A stretch of DNA of 64,000 bases. It comes from Planctomycetota bacterium (lineage in GTDB: Bacteria; Planctomycetota; UBA1135; GCA-002686595). The translations under genes were made by a program, and so were the position numbers. Location: assembly GCA_029250885.1 (NCBI GenBank), contig JAQXEK010000002.1, positions 1 through 64,000 on the forward strand, in the 5' to 3' direction. Under the pieces are notes generated by a model. The model was not told where the DNA came from and did no database searches. It saw nothing but the letters and a program-made list of their open reading frames with translations. Shown piece after piece: positions 50,925-58,659 of the stretch (position 1 is its first letter; each line of letters starts with the position of its first letter).

Positions 50925-51872
50925 ATGCTCGTCGTCATGGAAAGACGAGAATTTATTAAGGGTAGCGCCGGGATCTTAGCCACAGGAGCAGCCATGCAAG
51001 GGGTAGCCAACGCATCTTATAAGCGAGCTGGACAAGGCCCTTCGGGGGCTCGCTTTCAGCTTAACTATGCCCCGCACTTAGGCATGTTTAAGCACCACGC
51101 CGGGGACGATCCCTTTGACCAGCTGCGCTTCATGGCGGACGAGGGCTTCACGGCGGTCGAGGAGAACTGGGTCACGAGATTCTCCGTCGCCGATCAGGAG
51201 AAGTTCGGCAAGACCCTCGACGAGCTCGGCATGAGCATGGGAGTTTTTGTCGCCCACGCAGAGTTTTCAAAGGTCACCTTTGCGTCGAACGAGCCCGCCA
51301 TGCGCGAGCGTATCCGCAAGGAGATGGAGCAGGCCTGCGAGACCGCTACACGCGTCGGCGCCAAGTGGTGCACCGTGGTACCCGGCGGCTACAGCAACGG
51401 CATCGAGTGGGACTACCAGACAGCGAACGTCATCGACAACCTGCGCTTCGCGGCGGAGATCCTCGAGCCCGCAGGCCTGACAATGGTGCTCGAGCCCCTA
51501 AACCCCTGGAGGGACCACGCCGGTTGCTTCCTGTCCAAGGTTCCCCAGGCGTATATGATCTGCCGTGCGGTCAACAGCCCGTCGGTCAAGATCCTCGACG
51601 ACCTGTACCACCAGCAGATCACCGAGGGCAACCTGATCCCTAACATCGACGCGGCCTACAGCGAGATCGCCTACTTTCAAGTGGGGGACAACCCCGGTCG
51701 CAACGAGCCGGGCACCGGCGAGATCAACTACAAGCGCATCTTCCAGCACATCCACGCCAAGGGTTTCGACGGCATTATTGGCATGGAGCACGGCAACTCG
51801 ATCGGCGGTAAGAAAGGCGAGCGCGCTGTGATCGACGCCTACGTGGCGGTCGACAGCTTCGTAAACGACTAG
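50925..51872 (+). CDS. TIM-barrel sugar isomerase family protein (hydroxypyruvate isomerase-like)
   Basis: A 315-residue xylose-isomerase-like TIM barrel with an N-terminal twin-arginine-like export signal (MERREFIKGSAGILATGAA). The barrel has QLNYAPHLGMFKHH, MADEGFTAVEENW, ATRVGAKWCTVVPGGYS, GLTMVLEPLNPWRDHAG, VKILDDLYHQQITEGNL and GTGEINYKRIFQHIHAKGFDGIIGMEHG; the Glu, Asp, His and Glu metal ligands of the family are in the last four. Hydroxypyruvate isomerase is the nearest match, but exported relatives in this phylum act on unknown sugars. The ATG at 50925 has a GGAG eight bases upstream; 50937 is an alternative. Confidence 0.82.
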   Translation: MLVVMERREFIKGSAGILATGAAMQGVANASYKRAGQGPSGARFQLNYAPHLGMFKHHAGDDPFDQLRFMADEGFTAVEENWVTRFSVADQEKFGKTLDELGMSMGVFVAHAEFSKVTFASNEPAMRERIRKEMEQACETATRVGAKWCTVVPGGYSNGIEWDYQTANVIDNLRFAAEILEPAGLTMVLEPLNPWRDHAGCFLSKVPQAYMICRAVNSPSVKILDDLYHQQITEGNLIPNIDAAYSEIAYFQVGDNPGRNEPGTGEINYKRIFQHIHAKGFDGIIGMEHGNSIGGKKGERAVIDAYVAVDSFVND

Positions 51873-51933
51873 AGCCGCGTACCGGCCTGGATAGACATGC
51901 GATCACCAGCTCCGCAAGCTTGGCCGATCGCGC

Positions 51934-53268
51934 CTAGTACGGCGGCGTGATGCCGGGGATCGCGATCGGGTAGCGACCGTCGGCATCGGGCAGAACGGGC
52001 GGCGGCGAATTGAAGTCGTACTTCTTTGGGGAGAGGTCGTGGTCTGCTGCGATTGCGTCGTCCCAGCGCACGATCTGGCCCGAGTAGGTTGCCATGCGGC
52101 CCAGGATCGAGGTCATAGAGCTCTTCGCACCGTTCACCGCCTCGTTGTAGGCCGTGCCCGTGCGGACCGCGGTGAAGAGATCGTTGTGCTCGACTTGGTA
52201 CGGATTCTCTTCGTCACCACGGAAGCGCCATTTCCATCCGCCGTTGCTCTGGATGCTGGCGCCGCTGACGTTCGCGGTGCCATGGGTTCCGTGGGCAAAC
52301 TCAGATACGCTAGAGGCCGAACCCGGAATGTGACGACACTGGCTGATCATCTTGAGCCCGCTCGCGTAGGTGTACTCGACCATGTGGTGGTCGAAGATCT
52401 CGCCGTGATCGATGCCGTTGCGTACCAGGCGTCCACCCTGTCCTTGGGCCTCGACGGGATAGTCCCCGACAAGCCAGTTGCACACGTCCAGGTTGTGGAT
52501 GTGCTGCTCGGTAATATGGTCGCCGCACAGCCAGTTGAAGTAGTACCAGTTGCGCATCTGGTAGGTCATCTCGCTCATGCCCGCCTCGCGCGGGCGTACC
52601 CAGACGCCGTCGCTATTCCAGTAGCAGCGCAGCAGGGTCAGGTCGCCGATCGCGCCATCGCGGATACGCGACACGGTCTCGAGATAGCTCTCCTGGTGGT
52701 GGCGCTGCAGGCCGACACCGACCTTGAGGCCAGCCTCATCGGCCTTCCTCGCGGTAGCAATTACCGAACGAACTCCGGCCGCATCCACGGCGCAGGGCTT
52801 CTCCATGAAGACGTGCTTGCCGAGCCTTACGGCTTGATCAAAGTGCATCGGTCGGAAGCCTGGGGGCGTCGCAAGAACGACCATGTCCACATCGGATTCC
52901 ATGGCGCGCTTGTAGGCGTCGAACCCCGTAAAGCGGCGCTGCTCGGGAACGCTAACCTGCTCGGGGTGCCAGGAGCTCAGCTCCTGAAGACTGGTGTCCA
53001 GTCGGTCGCTAAAAGCGTCGGCCATTGCGACCAACTTGACGTCGCCCATCCCGAGCTTGGCCGTGTGCAGTGCTTGGCTGGCGGCACCCGTGCCGCGCCC
53101 GCCGCAGCCGATCAAGGCGATGCGAATTGGGCCGTCCCCAAAGGCGTTCCGTGGTCCGGCTTCGGTAACTGTGTCCTGCGTCTCACCGCTTGCAAGGTGA
53201 GACAGGGCTGAGGCGCCGAAGAGGGCCGCAGAGGAACTCTTGATAAAGGAGCGTCGGGAGGTGTTCAT
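51934..53268 (-). CDS. Exported Gfo/Idh/MocA family oxidoreductase
   Basis: A 444-residue NAD(P)-dependent oxidoreductase of the Gfo/Idh/MocA type with a twin-arginine-like signal (SRRSFIKSSSAALFGASAL). The Rossmann motif is IALIGCGGRGTGAASQA near residues 50-66; the EKPCAVD segment near 155 and the substrate-domain segments WYYFNWLCGDHITEQHIHNLDVCNW and GTHGTANVSGASIQ fit exported planctomycete members. It is related to, but distinct from, the GH109-type protein at 47241. The substrate is probably a sugar or inositol-like compound. No partner gene shares its transcript with certainty; the SUMF1-like gene lies 62 bases upstream. Confidence 0.88.
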   Translation of the reverse strand: MNTSRRSFIKSSSAALFGASALSHLASGETQDTVTEAGPRNAFGDGPIRIALIGCGGRGTGAASQALHTAKLGMGDVKLVAMADAFSDRLDTSLQELSSWHPEQVSVPEQRRFTGFDAYKRAMESDVDMVVLATPPGFRPMHFDQAVRLGKHVFMEKPCAVDAAGVRSVIATARKADEAGLKVGVGLQRHHQESYLETVSRIRDGAIGDLTLLRCYWNSDGVWVRPREAGMSEMTYQMRNWYYFNWLCGDHITEQHIHNLDVCNWLVGDYPVEAQGQGGRLVRNGIDHGEIFDHHMVEYTYASGLKMISQCRHIPGSASSVSEFAHGTHGTANVSGASIQSNGGWKWRFRGDEENPYQVEHNDLFTAVRTGTAYNEAVNGAKSSMTSILGRMATYSGQIVRWDDAIAADHDLSPKKYDFNSPPPVLPDADGRYPIAIPGITPPY

Positions 53269-53330
53269 CGCTGCATCCTAGCAGCACATAGGGAATCGAC
53301 CTACCCCGACTTTGGACTCCTTCTTTGGCC

Positions 53331-54449
53331 TTAGCGTTCGCCTTTCCGCTGGCGCCCTTGGATCGCGGCGATGCGCTCAATGTCAGCCTGCCAAAACTCT
53401 TCCTGCTGCTCAGGGGTGGGCTCTACGAAGGGTCGCACAACGCGAAACCCCACGGTGCGCGCGTTGGTCAGGTACCAGATGCTCTTGGGCAGCTGTGGGT
53501 CGAGCATTTTCCACGAGTCCCGGGACTTGCGCCGCGCGGCCGAGCGCAGGTCGCCTGGGTCGTCGTCCCAGGAGCCGCCACGTACGACGCGATTGTACTC
53601 AGCAGCTGGCCAGAGGATAGGATTTACAAGCGCCGAAGACTCGCTCTGCCCCGCAAGCACTCGATCGAAGTAGGTGGTCTCGCCATGGCCATCCAGCACC
53701 CACTCGGCCACGTTCCCGTGCATATCAAACAGTCCGAAGGCGTTTGGCTTCTTCTTGCCCACGGGATGGTACGACTCCTTACTGTTCTCGAAGTGCCAAG
53801 CGTAATCATCGAGCTGGTCCGCATCCTCGCCAAAGTGGTAGGCCGTTGCCGCCCCGGCTCGGCAGGCGTACTCCCACTCAGCCTCTGTGGCCAGTCGGTA
53901 GAAGCGACCCGTCTTCATGCTAAGCCACTTCGTGTACTGCTTTGCCGCAAACTGGGTCATTGAGATCGCGGGATAGCCCTCGGTCCCCATATTGAAATCC
54001 ATGGGCACATAGGGCGGGGTTGGCCGACTGACCGCGTCGGCCCAGGCGTCCTGGAGTGGTCGTTTTGCGCCATCCCTTGCGGCGCCGAAGCTACGGTCCA
54101 TGAAGAGCTCATACTCGTCCCAGGTGACCTCGTGGGCGCCCATCCAGAACGGCGCGATCTCTAACTCGTGGACGGGGCCTTCGTCGGTGCTGCGCTTCGC
54201 CTCGCCCTTTGGGCTGCCCATAAAGAACTTTCCCCCGGGGACCGGCGCCATGCGAAAGCTGACCCCGCTACCAAGGATTTGGTCCACATAGGTCACCATT
54301 TCTTCGGGCTTCTCGGCCTTCGCCCCATCGACCTCTAGGACGGGGCGCTCGCCGCTAGGCATGTCGGGAAAGACTGGCTCTGGCTTGGCTCCGTCTTGGG
54401 TGAGCAGTACGCTGCAGGTGTAGGCGGCAATGAGGAGTAGCGATCGCAT
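53331..54449 (-). CDS. SUMF1/FGE-like exported protein lacking the catalytic cysteines
   Basis: A 372-residue protein with a signal peptide (MRSLLLIAAYTCSVLLTQ) and a formylglycine-generating-enzyme-type domain from ~95: FRMAPVPGGKFFMGSPKGE, FWMGAHEVTWDEYELFMD, YRLATEAEWEYACRAGAATAYHFG, AFGLFDMHGNVAEWVLDG and VVRGGSWDDDPGDLRSAARR. True FGE has cysteines just after the RGGS segment; here it is WDDDPGDLRSAAR without cysteine, so it is probably not a sulfatase activator. The start at 54449 opens the signal. A sugar-binding or structural role is possible. Confidence 0.85.
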   Translation of the reverse strand: MRSLLLIAAYTCSVLLTQDGAKPEPVFPDMPSGERPVLEVDGAKAEKPEEMVTYVDQILGSGVSFRMAPVPGGKFFMGSPKGEAKRSTDEGPVHELEIAPFWMGAHEVTWDEYELFMDRSFGAARDGAKRPLQDAWADAVSRPTPPYVPMDFNMGTEGYPAISMTQFAAKQYTKWLSMKTGRFYRLATEAEWEYACRAGAATAYHFGEDADQLDDYAWHFENSKESYHPVGKKKPNAFGLFDMHGNVAEWVLDGHGETTYFDRVLAGQSESSALVNPILWPAAEYNRVVRGGSWDDDPGDLRSAARRKSRDSWKMLDPQLPKSIWYLTNARTVGFRVVRPFVEPTPEQQEEFWQADIERIAAIQGRQRKGER

Positions 54450-54504
54450 GGCGGGTGGGGATCGTGGACGTTGGGCAAGGCTGGATGGTAGCCTTGATCG
54501 TGAC

Positions 54505-55542
54505 ATGTGGACTACATTCTCTTGGGCATTGCTGCGGACCACTTGCCTGCTGGTCGCAGCAAGTTGCCTGGCCTGCGCTTCGGGCCTGAGTGAGGCGTCG
54601 CCGGCGAATGACCTTCTGCAACGCTACGAATTCGAGGCGCCCAAGCTGGGCACGCTGTTCCGCATTACTCTCTTCGCGGCCGACCCAGCCGCAGCCGAGC
54701 TGGCGGCGGCAGCGGCCTTTGCAAGGGTCGACGAGCTCAACGGCATCCTCAGTGACTACGACGAGAACAGCGAGCTCAGTCGGCTCTCCGCCCAGAGCCG
54801 CCACGGAGCGCCCTCTGGTCCAACTCCCGTTTCGGGTGAGCTCTTCACCGTACTGGAATGTGCCCAGTCCATAGCGCTGCAAACCGGCGGCGCTTTTGAT
54901 GTCACCGTCGGTCCCATGACCCAGCTCTGGAGGCGGGCCGTGCGCCAAGAGCGCATGCCGCCCGCAGCCGAGCTGGCCGCCGCAGTCGAGGCTGTCGGCC
55001 ACACCAAGATCGTCCTGCATCCCGTCTCGCGCGAGATCACCCTGAGCGCTCCCCGCATGCGCTTAGACCTAGGCGGCATCGCCAAGGGTTACATCCTCGA
55101 CGAAGCCAATGCAGTGCTCGTTTCCCATGGCATCACGAGGGCCCTGATCGATGCCGGCGGTGACCTGCTCGCGTCTGGGCCTCCGCCGGGGCTGCTCGCA
55201 TGGAGAGTAGAGGTGGATACCGGTCAAGCCGAGAGCCGAATCGCGATGCCTCTTGTCCGCGCCGGCCTCGCCACTTCGGGCGACACTTATCAGTTCGCCA
55301 TGATCGACGGCGAGCGCTTCTCACACATTGTCGACCCTCGCACTGGCAAGGGCCTGCGGGGCTCGCCCGCCGCAAGTGTCCGGGCAGCTAGCGCCATGGT
55401 CGCCGACGCCTGGGCCTCGGCACTTTGCGTTTTAGAGCCGAACGACTGCATTCCATTGGTGGACGCAACTCCCGGCGTTGAGGCTCGCTATCTCAAGGGC
55501 GCCCAACTCCAGACCTCCGCGGGCTTCGTAGTGGACCAATAA
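54505..55542 (+). CDS. ApbE-like FAD:protein FMN transferase
   Basis: A 345-residue lipoprotein (LRTTCLLVAASCLAC) of the ApbE family, which attaches FMN covalently to threonine residues of periplasmic flavoproteins. Marks: LGTLFRITLFAADPAAAE, DYDENSELSRLS, TGGAFDVTVGPMTQLW, LDLGGIAKGYILDEA near 190, ALIDAGGDLLASG and FSHIVDPRTGKGL. No flavoprotein target (RnfG/NqrC type) lies next to it. The start at 54505 opens the signal; the upstream frame overlaps the divergent SUMF1-like promoter region. Confidence 0.9.
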   Translation: MWTTFSWALLRTTCLLVAASCLACASGLSEASPANDLLQRYEFEAPKLGTLFRITLFAADPAAAELAAAAAFARVDELNGILSDYDENSELSRLSAQSRHGAPSGPTPVSGELFTVLECAQSIALQTGGAFDVTVGPMTQLWRRAVRQERMPPAAELAAAVEAVGHTKIVLHPVSREITLSAPRMRLDLGGIAKGYILDEANAVLVSHGITRALIDAGGDLLASGPPPGLLAWRVEVDTGQAESRIAMPLVRAGLATSGDTYQFAMIDGERFSHIVDPRTGKGLRGSPAASVRAASAMVADAWASALCVLEPNDCIPLVDATPGVEARYLKGAQLQTSAGFVVDQ

Positions 55543-55593
55543 GCCCGGCCCGTAAGCACTACGTTGAGAGTCCGAGGCTAGGGCTGAATTGCA

Positions 55594-55621
55594 GCGGGGC
55601 TCGCCAAATGGCAAGCCCCGC
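55594..55621 (-). terminator. Hairpin terminator of the FG-GAP gene
   Basis: A 12-pair stem (55594-55605 with 55610-55621) that pairs fully on the minus strand with one G-U pair, and imperfectly on the plus strand. It lies 26 bases past the FG-GAP stop. Confidence 0.7.
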
Positions 55622-55646
55622 CGCGAACAAGTTCACTCGTCCTTGC

Positions 55647-57434
55647 CTAAGGAAGCACGGTCACTTCCACCGCGTTGCTCGGGGAGAGCAGGGACGGCAG
55701 GCCGTTGAGCATGAGGTACTGAGCCACAATCGTGCCGGGGGTGCCGCCGCCACTTACGGTGAGGTTGATCTTTCCGTTAGCATCGGTGGTGAGCGCCTTG
55801 AAGAAGACCGGGGGGAAGGCCACGACAGTGTTCTGGATCTCGGGGACGAAGGTCGGGTTTGCGCTGGGCGCAAGAAGCAGGAAGCCGCCGGTGAAGGGTG
55901 TCGACGTCTGGAGCTTGACTTGGACCTGGCTACCCGTAGCAAACTTGTCGCCGCAGATGCTGAGATCAATGCCGGCAGTACCGGAGCCAAGGTCCGTCTG
56001 GCACCAGGGCTCGCGGGTCCAGACCTGGGTGCCCGCCGAGCGGCTGATGATCAGATCATCGACTCCGTCACCGTTGACGTCGAACACCGCAATGTCGTGG
56101 GTGCCCTTGAGGTCGTTCACGGTGAGGCCGGGTGCGCCGACCCAGCCACCGGAGCCGGACTGCTGGCGCTCTTCGCGCAGGAGGGCTTGGCCATTGGGCT
56201 GGTTCCCACGGTTGTGGTAGATGTGCAGGCGGCGGTTGAAGCCGGCGACCTGGGGGTCCACGTCGGCGATCAGGACGTCTTGGAGACCATCGCCGTCAAG
56301 ATCCGCAGCCAGGCTGTTGGCGGCGTAGCTGTCGTCGGAGCCACTCAGGAAGTCGAAGGGCACCAGGTTGGACCAGGTGGCCTGGCCGCCGCTCGCGCCG
56401 GTGTTGTATACGATGCCGTCATTACCGTTCGCACTGATGACCATGTCGAGGCGGCCGTCGCTGTTTAGGTCGCCCGTGGAGATCGCATAGGTCGATGCAG
56501 CTTGTACGGTCTGCTGGTTCGTGAAGGTCGGGGTGGGCCCAGGGTTGCCATAGGCGACCGTCGCGGCCGCGCCACCGGGAACTCCGTTGGTCTGCTTGGC
56601 GATGTCTGCGATTCCATCTCCGTCAAAGTCAGCGATCGCAGCAGTGTTTGAGAATTTCGAGGAAAGGGCTGCCGGCGTCATGGCGGCCATGGAGGCATCG
56701 GTGAAGAAGCCGTTGCCGTCGTTGAGGAACAGGCGATCGTCCGTGTCTAGGTTCGCGGACTCTCCGCCGAACGGGTTGGCGGGGGACGCATCGTGGTCGG
56801 TAAAGTACAGGTCGATGTCCCCGTCTCCGTCCACGTCACCGGCGGCCACCGCATTGAAGCGCGCGGCTACAGCTAGACCCGAGACGAAGCTGATCAAGGT
56901 CGGAATTCGAGCCTCTTCGTAGCGCAGGCCAAGCCATGCCCCAGTGAGGTCTTCGCCAAGGTTGAGGTAGACGCGAGGATGAGACAGGCTCTTGGGCTGG
57001 CTGGTCAGTCCGAAGCCAACTGCCGTCACGACATCCAGCCAACCGTCGCCGTTCACATCCGTTACGACCACATCCCGATCTGCCGTGGGCGTCAAGAAGC
57101 CCAGGTCGCCGCTGACGTCTGACGCCGATGCGAGGGTGCTCGTGCGATCTGTCAGCACGCCCCCCTCGTTCATCAATAGCAAGTTTCGCCGCGCGCCGCC
57201 CGCCATGATCGGCTGCACCCGGGCGACTACGAGGTCTACCAAGCCGTTCTTGTCTAGGTCGCCCCAAGCCAAGTCGGTCTCGAGGTTAGCGTTCGAAATT
57301 GCGGGACCATTGATGAGCGCAGGTGCCGCGGTGTAGGAAGTCCACTGCTCGTTAAACTGAGCGGAGGCAGAGGTGGCGAAGAGGCTTGCTACTGCAAGGC
57401 CAGCAGCGGCCCGCGTGAAGTTGGGATAAGACAT
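55647..57434 (-). CDS. Secreted FG-GAP/VCBS-repeat protein with C-terminal module
   Basis: A 595-residue secreted protein with a signal peptide (AAAGLAVASLFATSASAQ) and FG-GAP/VCBS-type repeats forming a beta-propeller. Calcium-binding-like loops recur: DLDKNGLVDLVVARV, DVNGDGWLDVVTAVG, DVDGDGDIDLYFTDHD, DFDGDGIADIAKQT, DLNSDGRLDMVIS, DLDGDGLQDVLIADVD, DVNGDGVDDLIIS. The last ~115 residues are a separate module resembling the end of the protein at 7602-9062, with FLLLAPSANP-like, TTDANGKINLTVSG and SPSNAVEVTVLP. Probably a surface or secreted binding protein. The ligand is unknown. Confidence 0.85.
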   Translation of the reverse strand: MSYPNFTRAAAGLAVASLFATSASAQFNEQWTSYTAAPALINGPAISNANLETDLAWGDLDKNGLVDLVVARVQPIMAGGARRNLLLMNEGGVLTDRTSTLASASDVSGDLGFLTPTADRDVVVTDVNGDGWLDVVTAVGFGLTSQPKSLSHPRVYLNLGEDLTGAWLGLRYEEARIPTLISFVSGLAVAARFNAVAAGDVDGDGDIDLYFTDHDASPANPFGGESANLDTDDRLFLNDGNGFFTDASMAAMTPAALSSKFSNTAAIADFDGDGIADIAKQTNGVPGGAAATVAYGNPGPTPTFTNQQTVQAASTYAISTGDLNSDGRLDMVISANGNDGIVYNTGASGGQATWSNLVPFDFLSGSDDSYAANSLAADLDGDGLQDVLIADVDPQVAGFNRRLHIYHNRGNQPNGQALLREERQQSGSGGWVGAPGLTVNDLKGTHDIAVFDVNGDGVDDLIISRSAGTQVWTREPWCQTDLGSGTAGIDLSICGDKFATGSQVQVKLQTSTPFTGGFLLLAPSANPTFVPEIQNTVVAFPPVFFKALTTDANGKINLTVSGGGTPGTIVAQYLMLNGLPSLLSPSNAVEVTVLP

Positions 57435-57536
57435 AGGTCGGGATTAGGAGGAGATAAACAGGCTAGGAGTTTGCATTACTGTGCCCGATTTTCCGAGTCT
57501 CGCCTAGCCCCTAAATCTCTATGGGGACGGGCAGCC

Positions 57537-58559
57537 CTAACCCCGGGAGAGCTCGTCCTGGCTGCGCAGGAACTGGATCATCACGTACTCTTCCGCGGTT
57601 CGCTTTGGTCCGGGCAGGGCGCCCTGGCGGCGGGCAGCGGCGGCTAGGTGCCGGGACAGGAAGAACTCGAACATGGCGAGGGTCGGATCGCCGCTGGTCT
57701 CGTCGAGGCTGGGGGGCATGGGCATGTGGCTGAGGCCCTCCATCGATGCGGACTGCATGTTCGTGGCGACCTGCTTTTGCTCGAGCTGTTCAAGCTGCTC
57801 CGTCGAGACGGCGAACAGGAACTCACGGAATGCGGCGGCTTCGTTAGCGGTGTGGTCGGGGCGCACCAAGAGATCCACAAAGCGAGAGTCGCAGCCGCGC
57901 TCGAGGAGCTGAAACATCTCGGCCGTTCCCATCAGCGTGCCGCCGGTGACCACAACGTTGCGCCGCGCGTCCCAGGTCGCTTGCAGCAGGGGCATGAAGT
58001 TCGCGATGCGCACTGCGATCTGCTCGCGGACGTGAAGTAGAGAAAGCACCGCGCGCTTGCGAATCTCCAGGGCGATGGACGAGTCCGAAGAGATGCTGGT
58101 CAGCAGGTCGCCGGCCAGCCTGGTGTAAATGCAGTGGCACAGGTGTAGGTCCGTGCGCACCAGATGAGCGGCGGCGGCCTCCTCTCCTAGGGCCTCATTC
58201 GCGATGTAGCGAAGGAAGCGGTAGAAGTTCATCTCCGCCATGATCAAGGTTCGCCCTAGCAAGGCACGCGTCGGCAGGAAGACCTCGAAGTTCGACAGGT
58301 TCGCGCGGCTGAGCATGTCGATCAAGCTGTCCAGGTTGCGCTGGCGTTTGCCTAAGGACTGGGTGTCGAAGACCGAGGGGTACCGACTCAGCAACTCGGA
58401 TAGCTCCGAGATCAGTACGACGTTCCGGCGCAGCGTAGCCGCGAAGTGACTACCGGGATTCTTCGCCTCGATCGCGTCATGGAGCCCTTGAATCGTGGCT
58501 TGCTCCTTTCGATCGAAGGGGCCAGCCTCGATGAAGTTCAGCACGTCAGGCGGGGTCAT
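57537..58559 (-). CDS. Hypothetical helical cytoplasmic protein
   Basis: A 340-residue protein I do not recognise. It is helical throughout, with no signal peptide or membrane segment. Segments: FAATLRRNVVLISELSELLSRYP, NLSNFEVFLPTRALLGRTLIMAEMNFYRFLRYIANEALGEEA, EIRKRAVLSLLHVREQIAVRIANFMPLLQATWDARRN and EEYVMIQFLRSQDELSRG. A short Met-rich stretch (MQSASMEGLSHMPMP) sits near 275. It lies between the FG-GAP and PHP genes on the same strand, about 100 bases from each, so operon membership is uncertain. Confidence 0.65.
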   Translation of the reverse strand: MTPPDVLNFIEAGPFDRKEQATIQGLHDAIEAKNPGSHFAATLRRNVVLISELSELLSRYPSVFDTQSLGKRQRNLDSLIDMLSRANLSNFEVFLPTRALLGRTLIMAEMNFYRFLRYIANEALGEEAAAAHLVRTDLHLCHCIYTRLAGDLLTSISSDSSIALEIRKRAVLSLLHVREQIAVRIANFMPLLQATWDARRNVVVTGGTLMGTAEMFQLLERGCDSRFVDLLVRPDHTANEAAAFREFLFAVSTEQLEQLEQKQVATNMQSASMEGLSHMPMPPSLDETSGDPTLAMFEFFLSRHLAAAARRQGALPGPKRTAEEYVMIQFLRSQDELSRG

Positions 58560-58659
58560 GGGAAGATGGGCGGAGGCGAGATCGGGGCAAAAAGGGAAGA
58601 CTACGGTGTTTACAAATTAGCTTGCGCTGGGCCAAACGGTACACCTTGGCCCGAACTCT

